Assembly: GCA_964035545.1 (NCBI GenBank) | Contig: OZ037768.1 | Span: forward strand, 1,101,501-1,165,500 | Length of the DNA: 64,000 bases | Reading direction: 5' to 3' | Source: Bugula neritina | Taxonomy: Eukaryota > Bryozoa > Gymnolaemata > Cheilostomatida > Bugulidae | Shown: positions 14,101-26,100 of the stretch, piece after piece | How the letters are laid out: every line of letters starts with the position of its first letter | How positions within the stretch are numbered: position 1 is the stretch's first letter | Notes under the pieces: model-generated | Databases searched by the model: none | What the model was told of the DNA's origin: nothing | Seen by the model: the letters and a program-made list of their open reading frames with translations, nothing else | Position numbers and translations under genes: made by a program

Positions 14101-17100
14101 ATATTCTAGGTCACAGTTATATCGTCTGCTGCTATATATTCTAGGTCACAGTTATACCGTCTGCCACTATATATTCTAGGTCACAGTTATATCGTCTGCT
14201 GCTATATATTCTAGGTCATAGTTTTCAAATTAGTAATATTTTATATGATCAGAAATTTTGGGATCGCCATTTCTTGCCAATATATGATTATATTTGTGTT
14301 TTAATACTCTTAGAAAAGAATAAATGTCTGTATCAACAGTTTTAACCTCTTGTGACATGGAATTTATTGTAATATTGTGATGCAGTATATATTTTCGAAA
14401 TTAGTAGGTTTAAAACTTTCAAAGCTATCCAAAATATGTTAGCTGCTGAAATTCTGGTATCCATGTTTTCAACTCTTCGATCTTTATCTCAGAATTTTAG
14501 CAGTTGAGGTGAAAGGTTTCCCCCTCTGTCTACGTAAAGTTCTTGTGTTGTCTTTCATGGGAAGGGATAGACATGATTTCATCTGCTTCAGGGTCAACCC
14601 GGAGTATGGTGAGTGCCCGGGACTCGGCACTGGAGCCCTCCTACGACAGTCACAGTCAGCAACACTCGACAGCAGCTCTTGACCCAGTGGCCGTCCAATC
14701 AGGAGCTGTATACCAGACTGCCACTACCTCTGCTCAGCCATCTCCAATGGAGACAGGAGTTGTATACCAGACTACCACTACATCTGCTCAGCCATCTTCA
14801 ATGGCGACAGAAGTTGTATACCAGACTACCACTACGTCTGCTCAGCCATCTTCAATGGCGACAGAAGTTGTATACCAGACTGCCACTTTGTCTGCTCAGC
14901 CATCTCCAATGGAGACAGAAGGTAAACTAACCTACATTTCAGCTGCAGCAGTAAATGTTATCTACAGCAATAAGTATTTGCAGTAGTAGGCATTAGCTGC
15001 AACAGTAAGTGATAGCTAAAGCTTGCAATGTACGTGCAGGCATCTGCTTCTTTATTTTGTAGAAACAGGAACTAAAGTAAATAGCGGTTCTACTGTGGAC
15101 ACTGTGGTCTCAAGTAAATCTATGGAATACAGTAAGTGACTTTATTCTATAGACTATAGAGTACAGTAAGTGATTTTATTCTATAGACTATAGAGTACAG
15201 TAAGTGACTTTATTCTATATTCTATAGAGTACAGTAAGTGACTTTATTCTATATTCTATAGAGTTTTAAACCTACTAATTTCGAAAATATATACTGCATC
15301 ACAATATTACAATAAATTCCATGTCACAAGAGGTTAAAACTTTATTCTATATTCTATAGAGTACAGTAAGTGACTTTATTCTATAGACTATAGAGTACAG
15401 TAAGTGACTTTATTCTATATTCTATAGAGTACAGTAAGTGACTTTATTCTATATAGAGTACAGTAAGTGACTTTATTCTATAGACTATAGAGTACAGTAA
15501 GTGACTTTATTCTATATTCTATAGAGTACAGTAAGTGACTTTATTCTATAGACTATAGAGTACAGTAAGTGACTTTATTCTATAGACTATAGAGTACAGT
15601 AAGTGACTTTATTCTATATAGAGTACAGTAAGTGACTTTATTCTATAGACTATAGAGTACAGTAAGTGACTTTATTCTATATTCTATAGAGTACAGTAAG
15701 TGACTTTCTTCTATATAGAGTACAGTAAGTGACTTTATTCTATAGACTATAGAGTACAGTAAGTGACTTTATTCTATATTCTATAGAGTACAGTAAGTGA
15801 CTTTATTCTATAGACTATAGAGTACAGTAAGTGACTTTATTCTATAGACTATAGAGTACAGTAAGTGACTTTATTCTATATAGAGTACAGTAAGTGACTT
15901 TATTCTATAGACTATAGAGTACAGTAAGTGACTTTATTCTATATTCTATAGAGTACAGTAAGTGACTTTATTCTATATAGAGTACAGTAAGTGACTTTAT
16001 TCTATAGACTATAGAGTACAGTAAGTGACTTTATTCTATATTCTATAGAGTACAGTAAGTGACTTTATTCTATAGACTATAGAGTACAGTAAGTGACTTT
16101 ATTCTATAGACTATAGAGTACAGTAAGTGACTTTATTTTATGGAGTATATTTTGTGAATTTTTATGCTGTGTAATGTAGGTCACGTGGAGATAAAGAGGC
16201 TGTTCACTGAGCAGCCTTTAGACATGCACAACATGTTAGAGATCCATATTGAAGAATTTGCCGGTCCTGACTGGCACACAACTAAGTACCAACATTCCTA
16301 CGACAGCAAGTCAGAAGTGCTGAGATTTGACATGTGTCATCAAGGTATATGTAGCGTATATACTGTATGAGTTATCAAGGTATCTGTAGTGTATATACTG
16401 TATGAGTTATCAAGGTATATGTAGTGTATATACTGTATGAGTCATCAAGGTATATGTAGTGTATACTGTATGAGTCATCAAGGTATATGTAGTGTATATA
16501 CTGTATGAGTTATCAAGGTATCTGTAGTGTATATACTGTATGAGTTATCAAGGTATATGTAGTGTATATACTGTATGAGTCATCAAGGTATATGTAGTGT
16601 ATACTGTATGAGTCATCAAGGTATATGTAGTGTATATACTGTATGAGTTATCAAGGTATATGTAGTGTATATACTGTATGAGTCATCAAGGTATATGTAC
16701 TCTGTAGTGTATATACTGTATGAGTTATCAAGGTATATGTAATGTATATACTCTATGAGTCATCAAGGTATCTGTACTCTGTAGTGTATATACTGTATGA
16801 GTTATCAAGGTATATGTAGTGTATATACTGTATGAGTCATCAAGGTATATGTAATGTATATACTCTATGAGTCATCAAGGTATCTGTACTCTGTAGTGTA
16901 TATACTGTATGAGTTATCAAGGTATATGTAATGTATATACTCTATGAGTCATCAAGGTATATGTAGTGTATATACTGTATGAGTTATCAAGGTATATGTA
17001 GTGTATATACTGTATGAGTTACCAAGGTATATGAAGTGTAGTGTAGTGTAGTCTTCTCCTGTCCATTGCAGACATAGTAAAGTTTCTCGGTGAAAAGCAA

Positions 17101-20100
17101 TGTTTGTTTGAAGATGATGATTCCTCCCTCCTTTCTGTGAAGCCACTAGATTCAGGTAACTACATTTTAAAATCTTGACAATGATGTCTATTGCTCTACT
17201 TTTTGCAATGAAGTCTAGACAGGGTGTTGTGTTGCCAAGATAATCATATCACAACTTCCTGCTACCATTATTTATAATCAATAGTGTAATGCTTTGCTTT
17301 CTAAAATCACCATTAGCTGCTCGACCTCTTGCAAAGGTGTTAAATTAGGTTGTCTACACTTTCCTTTATGTGACTATCTAAAAGTTTTGTACTGATAGGT
17401 AAAGTGGTAACAGTTGCTGTGGTCGACCGTAAAACAATGAAACTGGGAAAGAAAGACCTGCTGGACTACTTCGGAGCAGACGGGGAGTTCTCCTGTAAAG
17501 TCGACATCTTGTATTTCTCTATCTCAGAAGCCGACCTGCAAATGGAGACTTACTCAGGTGTGCCATCTGTCACTGTGTGTCACCTGTTGTTGTGTTGTCT
17601 GTTGATGTGTCATCTGTCATTGTGTGTCAGCTGTCAGCCTGTATCACCTGTCACTGTGTGTCACCTGTCACTCTGTGCCATCTGTCACTTGGTGTCGTCT
17701 GTCACTTGGTGTCGTCTGTCACTTGGTGTCATCTGTCACTGTGTGTCGCCTGTCACTCTGTGCTGTCTGTCACTCTGTGTCACCTGTCACTTTGTGTCAC
17801 CTGTCACTCTGTGCCATCTGGGAGCAGTTGACTTTATCTTGACAGAGTTTGTGTTGTTGGCTTTACTGGTTGGTTTATTCATTGTATATATTCTAATATC
17901 AAGCAGGATATGCCTGTGTTGTCACATGTCTCTATACTCAGCGGCTCGGAGCTCAGTTGTTGATCACATAGCACTCACTCACTCACTCACTCACTTACTC
18001 ACTCACTCACTCACTCACTCACTCACTCACTCACTCACTCACTCTCTCTCTCACTCACTCACTCTCACTCACTCAATCACTCACTCAATCACTCACTCAA
18101 TCACTCACTCACTCAATCACTCACTCAATCACTCAATCACTCACTCAATCACTCACTCAATCACTCACTCACATAGCACTTCTGGTCATTATATTTCTCT
18201 GAATTTTATTGGCCGCTACCTATGTGTCTGTGACTGACTAGGTAAACTTATCAACGCAATCCCATATAATACTGTTATATATTATTAATACTGTTATCAT
18301 GTTGCAGCTGCATCTCTGGTTGTGAGCATTGGAGAACACAGTCTAAAGAACTCCGTAAAGGTGCGGGCCATCTTTGCCTCTGAGATTCCCAGAGAAGTTG
18401 GAGGGGGAGGAGATACTGCTAATGGTTGGTTACTAACCAGTGACATTCTCTCAGCTCTTCATGTCTTGCTTTCTATAAGTAACAGAGTATCTTTTACAAT
18501 TATGCTATTAGTTATTAATTATTACAATGAAACTTTGTTCTATATTAGAGAAGGCCCCAGCAGTTTCTTCATCACTGATTCAAATTGATTCACTTTACTT
18601 GATATCTACGAGCTTTTTCTTTTTCTATGTGGTTTAGTTGTGGTGGTTGAGTCGACTCTGGCTCTCAATATATTGAAGAAGTTTATGCAGAGTAGGCACA
18701 AAGGGGCCGTCACTCAGCAGCTTAGCGACTGCTGCTACACGGTGGAATTCACCAACGCTGAAGGTAAGAAAAAGTGGATCTCCTTTAAAGTGCTCAGCCT
18801 AAAGCAGTGTATACACATGTGGTTAGACAGGATTCTGTGTCCTCAACATGTTCATCTGTTTCCTTTATGTATTTCAAGACGCAAAGAAAGTTCTGGAACA
18901 AGAAATGTTGCAGTATAAAGAGAATAAGATTCTAGTTAGAAGTTATGACTCGTCTGTAGAAGGGAGCACAACTCCCAGCTTTAGCCAGCCTGATAATGCT
19001 TGTAAGTAGTGGCCATAGAACGTATCTGTATTGTAGCTTCTACTCAATGGCCTAAGTTGATCCGATGATCATATTCGTAGAACGGAGAGAGTTGATTGGT
19101 CAATGTGTAATAAACTTTACTCTAGCTTACCGTTGCTTATAGGTTTAAATATATGCTCTTTCATAATATGAATATAACTTTAGTTGTAACAATTGAAGAC
19201 ACTATATATATATTCTAGCTGTTATTGTGTGTAAAGTGTGTGATATTTGTGTATTCCAGTGGTGAGTATAGAGTCAAACCTCCCCCACAGTGTTCTCAAG
19301 AAGTACATGCAGAGTAAACACAAAGGAACCATCAAGAGGCAAGTCAGCTCCAACTGCTACATTGTCGAGTTTGAAGATCCCGAAGGTACGTTACTTACCT
19401 GTATATGTGTGTATCACCTGTGTATATGTCACGTGTGTGTATCACCTGTGTGTGTACCACCTGTGTGTGTACCACCTCTCTACTCTGTCTAATATTATTC
19501 TGTTGTGTTTTTGAAGAGGCCAAAAAAGTTGTACAAAAAGAGATATTAGAGTTTAAGGATGACAAGATCTTAGCCAAGAGTTATTTCCCCGAAGAGGAGA
19601 AGATTACTCCCGCCCCGAGCCCTGTTGATACCAGTGCTAGTGAGTACTCTCTCCACGTCTGTCAACTAAAGTAGTCAACTCTGAGATTTTAATATGCTCG
19701 AAATATTTTTTTACTTAATTATTCAAATGGGAATAATATTATTGTAAAAGGATTTTTTAGACTAGATATGATACCTTGTTCTTTATTGGTTAAAATCAAA
19801 TAATGTAGTTTTTGCAGGTAACTTTGTTCTTACTGGCACAATAAAAACATGAGTCAGAGTAGTTTATGATGCTAATATTATACTTCTATATGCTCACTCA
19901 TAGCTGAAATAGATGAATTATTAAATAGCTAAGTAAACTGTATTATTTTTATTAGCCCTTATAGAAGTCAAGGCCTTTCCTAAGATGAAGGTCAAGGACA
20001 TGTTCCAGTTGCTAGCGGAGCATTTTCAGCGTGTTCTTGGAGATGACTGGGCACCCACCAAGATAGAACATTCCTATGATGACATACTGCATAAGTTTAG

Positions 20101-23100
20101 ATTTGACCTGTCACCATCAGGTGAGTGGAACCTGTCACTACTAACTGTCACACGTCACTACTAGCTGCCCCATGCCACTATCAGCTGTTGAATGTTACTA
20201 CCAGCTGTCACATGTCACTACTAGTTGTCACATGTCACTACTAGTTGTCACATGCCACTATCAGCTGTCATATGTCACTACCAGCTGCCACATGTCTTTT
20301 TTAACTGTCAGTCTTGGGTTCACATACTAAGATTTGCTATTAGCTCTAAGTTTATTTTATGCTCTATTCCACAGCTATATCTCAATTGACCAAAACCAAG
20401 CAGTTCCTTGACGCAGCTGACCCTAGCTCAGAACTACAGTTGACCGTTGGACACACAGGCTAGTAGTTTCATTATCACAGTTATGATGTGTGTGGTGCAT
20501 ATAGTGGTAGTAGTTGTACACTTACTGTACATTGACTTTAAAGCTGTTATGTAGATTAAAAGTAAGTTTCATGAATGCAGGTAAAGAAGTGCTGATCCGA
20601 AAAGCTGACCGAAATGCGCAAGGAGACCTGAGCAGAACTCAAATCAAAGGCTGTTTCGGCCCTAAAAGTACTTTTCTATCAACTCTGACTATCTTGAGTA
20701 CCGACAAGTCTGTAGCTCAAGTTCAACTTGAGAGTTGCTCTCGTAAGTTATACTCTGTTGTCAATTCTGATGTTTAGTGTGAGTCACAAGCCTGGACACC
20801 TGAGAACATTTATCTCTCTGTATGTTCCTCATTTATGTTCTGAGGCTGATGGTACAGCTAGTGGCAGTATATTTTAGTTCATCTGTTCATACTCCGTTCA
20901 TGATTGGCTAATGCATTCCGTCTGCTGGCTGTTTCAGTGTGCAGTCGCCTAACCTCCAAACGCCTTTTCACCCTCAAAAATGACATGAGAGTGGAAGTTG
21001 TTTTGCCTAACCAGCAGACGGAAGGAATTGATGACGAGATGGAAGTTACAGGAAGCTTAGCCAGCCAATCAGGTTCAGGTAAGTCTTGCTGACACATATG
21101 ACCTGTCGGCAGCAGTTTAATCAGACTACAATTACTCTGTCTTTAAATAAAAAGCATATCATTACAATGGTATCATTATTAGGCTCACCGCTAGAGTATG
21201 GGAGAGATTTTCTACTGAAATTTCGAGAAATACGAAATGATAATTTGTTTGCCAAAAAGGACTTCCCAAATGAGATACGTATAGGTGAGATGATGTGGAA
21301 GCAGACAGTGGTGTTTATATAGCTGTTGTCTGTGCTTCTAGATAGCCTGATTAACCAACCCCATTTGCTATGCTCAACACTTACATAATACTTGTTTCAT
21401 TCAATCAGTAGCTGAAAGTAGCTTCGATAAATTTTTCTAAAATAGTTTTGAAATTATCTTTCTAAGTTTCAAATACTGTTTGGCTATGCTAGGTGTTGTT
21501 TTTTGTTTTATCTTATTTATCTTTTCTTGTATTATTTTTCTTATTATATTGCTGACTGTTTAAGTTAGATTGTGAAATGCGACTGGTCATTTAGAAAAGT
21601 ATCTCATTCTTGAGAAGGCGGGTTTAGAGTATCATTTCATGTAAATTGTTGTTTCATTTTCTCTCCTGCCCAGCTTATTAAACCAGATGTTGGTATCAGC
21701 ATAGAACGCACTGCTTTAAATAAAATATCTTCTGATCTTCTTACTTTTAGCCAAATCAGTATTATAATGTTTATTTTCACCTACACACATAGTCTATATA
21801 CATTCAGCACAGCTGGGAATCCCTTCAACTAGTGATATGTACTTAGAGTTGTCACACTAATGATAGGCGAAGTTTATTTCTAGACCAACAGCAGAGTTTG
21901 GTAAATATAAGAGGGTGTTGAGCTACATCTGTTTATTGTCGTATGACTTTAGAGGGGGAAGAGAACTAAACTGACTACAGTTACATTGTGTCTGTCTGTT
22001 CTTGCAGCCAAAGCAGCTAAGCCGAGTAACGCAGCACTGGCCAGCTTTGCGGCAGCTCAACAGACTCTTCTAGTTGACCATCTGCTGGACGTTGACCACG
22101 AAACTCTGTACCTCTGGGTCAAGTCTCTCACAGGATGTTGGTCAAGAAGTATTCAGTTGTCTGCAGACGGGGAGAGAGCCGTAGTGCGAGTTCCTACCAG
22201 TGTCAAGTTGGGTAGGTGTAATGCGTTGGAGTAGTAGTCTCTTCTTTGTTAAGTTCTTTGGCTAATAAGTAAAATAATCATAGGTGAGCTTTCCATTGTC
22301 AATATTTCCATGATGCCTCATATTAGTGGTGTTATAGCTAGTATTAGTCATGATTTCATATGCATTCACAACTCAATATATTGTGCTAAGGAAAGTTTAA
22401 TATCAATCGCGATTGACTATTGATTGATTAGATATCAAGAAATTGGAGAAATTGACTTCTGATGTAAGTTATCATCTCCATGGTGAGAGGCTTGCTATAT
22501 CTGACGTCCTTTCTACCTCCCAAATACAAGTTATTTGCTCCTCCACAAAGTCTACAGCTGACGCTGCCGATAAAGACATCATTGAGACTTACTTCAGTAA
22601 CCCAAAGTATACTGGAATCAAAGACTTTAATGCAATGAAGAAAGTAAAACAAATCTCCCCATTGGATGGTCAGACCATGTTTATTGTGACTTATGCCACT
22701 GCAGATGGTGAGTTATTTAGAAAGTGAGTGAGTGAGTGAGTGAGTGAGTGAGTGAGTGAGTGAGTGAGTGAGTGAGTGAGTGGATGAGTACACAGTCAAA
22801 GTAGGCTCTCAGAGGGTGTATTGTATTGTGCATTTCTGTTTTGTTTGTTACCAAATGATTTGTTTTGTTAGTGTGGAGATTTCTTATCCCTTTCTGTTTT
22901 CAACTACACTAATTTAGTAAATCAATGGCTTGTGTTCAACATTTAGTAAAACTTTTTTGCTCTTTTTAGATATTTTGTAACCTGTAGTTATCTGTACGTG
23001 TATGTTTACATGTGGGAGTTGTCTGTACATGTATGTGTACATGTGGGAGTTGTCTGTACATGTATGTTTACATGTGGGAGTTTGCTGCATGTAATGTGAT

Positions 23101-26100
23101 AGGGACAAGATTCGTTGAAAGGGTGATACTGTTGAATGTATATAACATGTGTAGATGTTGACTGTGTGATACGAAAGAAACCCCACAAGCAGAGCCAGTG
23201 GAGGTTTGATGTAGCAGAGTATTATGCAGACGTTAGTGTCTGTAAACCAGACAGTCTGATTGTGTATCCACCTGTTGAAATGGGGGAGACAGAAGGTACG
23301 TCAATGGAGTTATTCTTCAACAATATGCTGTCATAATATAACTTATCCTTTCAGTATAGACCAAGTTGTTGTTTATTTATTTGGTTGTGTTTATCAGTTG
23401 AATTGTGTAAATAGAACAGTTTTACCTACTCTGAGCTTTGATATCTTTACTCTCTCAGATTCCGCCAAGGTTCAGAAGATGCCCGCTCTCTTTGTTAGTG
23501 GTATTGATGAACGTGACCTTGACACTCTAAGAATGTTGTTGAGTAGTCAGAAACGTTCAGGGGGTGGAGCCATCACATTATGTGACTTTGTTAGAAGAAA
23601 GGAGGGACTCGTGAAAGTCGTATACGAGGATCTCGAAGGTAATAAAGAAGTTAACTGGTTGTTGGTACATCTTGTTATACTTGGCTTACTAACAAAAATT
23701 ACTCTACTTCTGAGTTATAAAGAAAGTGTTGTGTTGACCAAACTGTACTATGAAAGCATACTCTGTACATGCTTGTTGTATGATGAATGCAGTTTCATTC
23801 TTATACTAATGTAATGTTTGCCAATATGTAGATGAGTTTGCAGCCTTCGCTCTCAGCTACTCTCAATTCTCATTAATCTGCTAGTTTTTTACCAACCTTG
23901 ACATTTCAAATCCTTGTTGTAAGGGTTGGATTTCTTCTGAAGCGAGATTTTAGCTACAGTTTCCTTTAAATGAGTTCTTTAAGACTCCACTTTAGCTAAC
24001 AGTTATGTTTTGTAGTTGCGGAAAGAGTGTACTCACGGCATTGTTCCCACAAACCTCTATACTTGAATGATAAAAGCCTGGAGATAGAATTGGAGCTCCC
24101 TTGGTTAACAGACCATCATGATAGACACAGGGTGAGAGTTTCTGGTCTCACAGAGGAGCTGGATCCTGAGAAACTCAGGTTCTACCTCTCAGCTCTCTCC
24201 AACAACTCTGTGACACAGATGAGTTTCAACAAGGAGCAGACACGAGCCATCGCTGAGTTTGAGGAAATACTTGGTGGGTTTTGATTAACTGTTTCAGTTG
24301 ACCTGTCTTGTAAATCAAACAAATGTCTACAGGAGGAAACTATAAGGTTTTCTTAAAAAAGTGTCATGATTTTATTTAAAATTCTGGCAAACAAAAGCAT
24401 TCTAAAGTGTTTATACTTTTAGATTTTGGACTGCTGCTCTCTAATCAGCACAAGTTCCCCCTTCCGGAGTGTTCTCTAAAGATACAGCAGGAACCAAAGC
24501 CATATCAGTTGATAGCAACTGGCTCCCTCACTAAGGATGGTATTGAGCTGCCACTGGAGAACCTGTTGAGAGGAGAAGTTAATAAAGATGTGGATATTGT
24601 GGCTGAGCAGTTGACAGGCTATTCAGATAAATGGATAATAACCACTTCACCAGATGGTAAAGTTTCCTAAACTCTGAATCAGACACTAATAGCTTTTAAC
24701 AAAGTGGTTAGTGTTAGGTTTTACTTAGTGGCAGACCTGGCCAAAGGCCATGCAGTGTGACCGATGCTTCAGAACCAGTAAACTGGTATCAATATAGTTA
24801 ACCCCAGGAGTAAATAATTATTTTATATTGGAAATAAGCAATTTGCCTCAATACTTCTATTTTGGCTCACATTTTTTAGGAAGATAGAGTCAGGATAACA
24901 CAGCAATAGATATAGAGAGATTGTAATCAAGCTAAATGTCCAAATTGTTCCTTTTTGTTGTTGATAATTTGGAATATGTGTTTTATCAATATTTTACCAA
25001 TCGACTTTAAACTTTGTTGCAGTGTTGGAGTTTGTACTTAAACAGAAGAATAGCATACCACGCTGTAAAACTCTCAGCATCCATTCAGACTTCTTAGGAC
25101 CAGAAGCTACATGTGGAGTTCAGAAGAAGGCAGATGAACTCTCCAACTTTGTTGCCGACAACTTATTGTTGAATTTCTTGCAAAACTCTAACCTTCCTGG
25201 GCACAAAAAGTTGGAAGAGTTTTTGTGTGAACACGGAATATCTCTGGCCCCAAAAGGGGTGATAACTTCAAATCTTACTTCAAACAAGCAAATGAACAGG
25301 TTTGTCTTTTTACCATAAAATGTTTTTACTCTGTTTTTGCTGCAATTTTGTGCTTGAAACTTTTAATATTTGTGCTGCTCCATTTGTAGAGAGGTCTTGA
25401 AAAAGTGGAGAAAACGAAGACAGTTGATTGACGACTTTATTAGAAGTAATGTCTCGGTGTACTACACACAAACATTGACCCAACAAGTCTTCAACAAACT
25501 TAAACCAGGGTTCAAAAATTTGTTCTCTAAGAAAGAAGTTGTCACCAAAGTTGTTGAAGGAGAGCCCGTAGGGATTGCTGGCATGAAGGGCAATGTGGAG
25601 CAGCTGACACAGGAATTGACAAGGGCTATAGCCAAATATGAAGCTGAGATTCGAGATGAAAAGGCAACCAAGACAGAAGTTCTTCCTAATGTACTGGACT
25701 ACCAACTCAACTTCCTGAAGCAGACAGACTTTTTCACAACACTTCAGCAAAGGCACAAGTTAAAAGCTGTAATTGGAGATGTCCAACAACGTGCTGTAGC
25801 TTTCACTGGTGTTCCTGCTAACATTGAAGCAGCTCAAAGAGAAACACTCAATTTGCTTCCACATCTGGCGGAGTCAAAGGTGTCCGAACAGAAGAAACCT
25901 TTATTCTTAAAAGTTTTCAAGACATCTATGGCTGAGAAGTCCATCAGACAAGAACTGTTGGCTGCTGGGAAACTGCAAGCTGTTTGGACCGTGGAGAACC
26001 GAACTTTGAGTGTCTACTCTGTTGATAAACCTTCTGCTGTCGAAGCTTTGAAAATAATCAATGCAGTCGTGTGGGAAGCTCAGTACCCACAAGATAGAGA

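Larger units (their letters stand above)
12890..15131 (+). other. PARP14-like exons 7-10: low-complexity linker with coding minisatellites
   Basis: Exons: 12890-13291, 13839-13907, 14592-14921 and 15063-15131, all phase 1-1. Exon 7 carries about seven copies of a 30-nt unit encoding LPKGQGQSPD. Exon 9 carries four copies of a 54-nt unit encoding VYQTTTTSAQPSSMATEV and variants. The linker is Ser/Thr/Pro/Gln-rich and probably disordered. It has no counterpart in the visible part of the minus-strand paralogue. Repeat number is likely to vary between alleles (inference). Confidence 0.75.
16180..21078 (+). other. PARP14-like exons 11-22: internally duplicated RRM/KH modules
   Basis: Exons: 16180-16344, 17072-17155, 17399-17557, 18308-18424, 18638-18763, 18879-19001, 19260-19385, 19517-19639, 19956-20120, 20375-20458, 20581-20742 and 20938-21078. 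Lengths show the duplication: 165/84/159/117 for exons 11-14 against 165/84/162/141 for exons 19-22, and 126/123 for exons 15-16 against 126/123 for 17-18. The proteins match as well: KKFMQSRHKGAV against KKYMQSKHKGTI, and YQHSYDSKSEVLRFDM against IEHSYDDILHKFRFDL. Every junction is phase 1, so blocks can duplicate without breaking frame. The intron after exon 20 begins GC instead of GT. Confidence 0.88.

Noticed and set aside
17404-18237. Single 277-aa ORF
   Set aside because: Only the first 53 codons are exon 13; the rest is intronic repeat (TGTCACTCTGTG and CACT runs) after a good donor at 17558.
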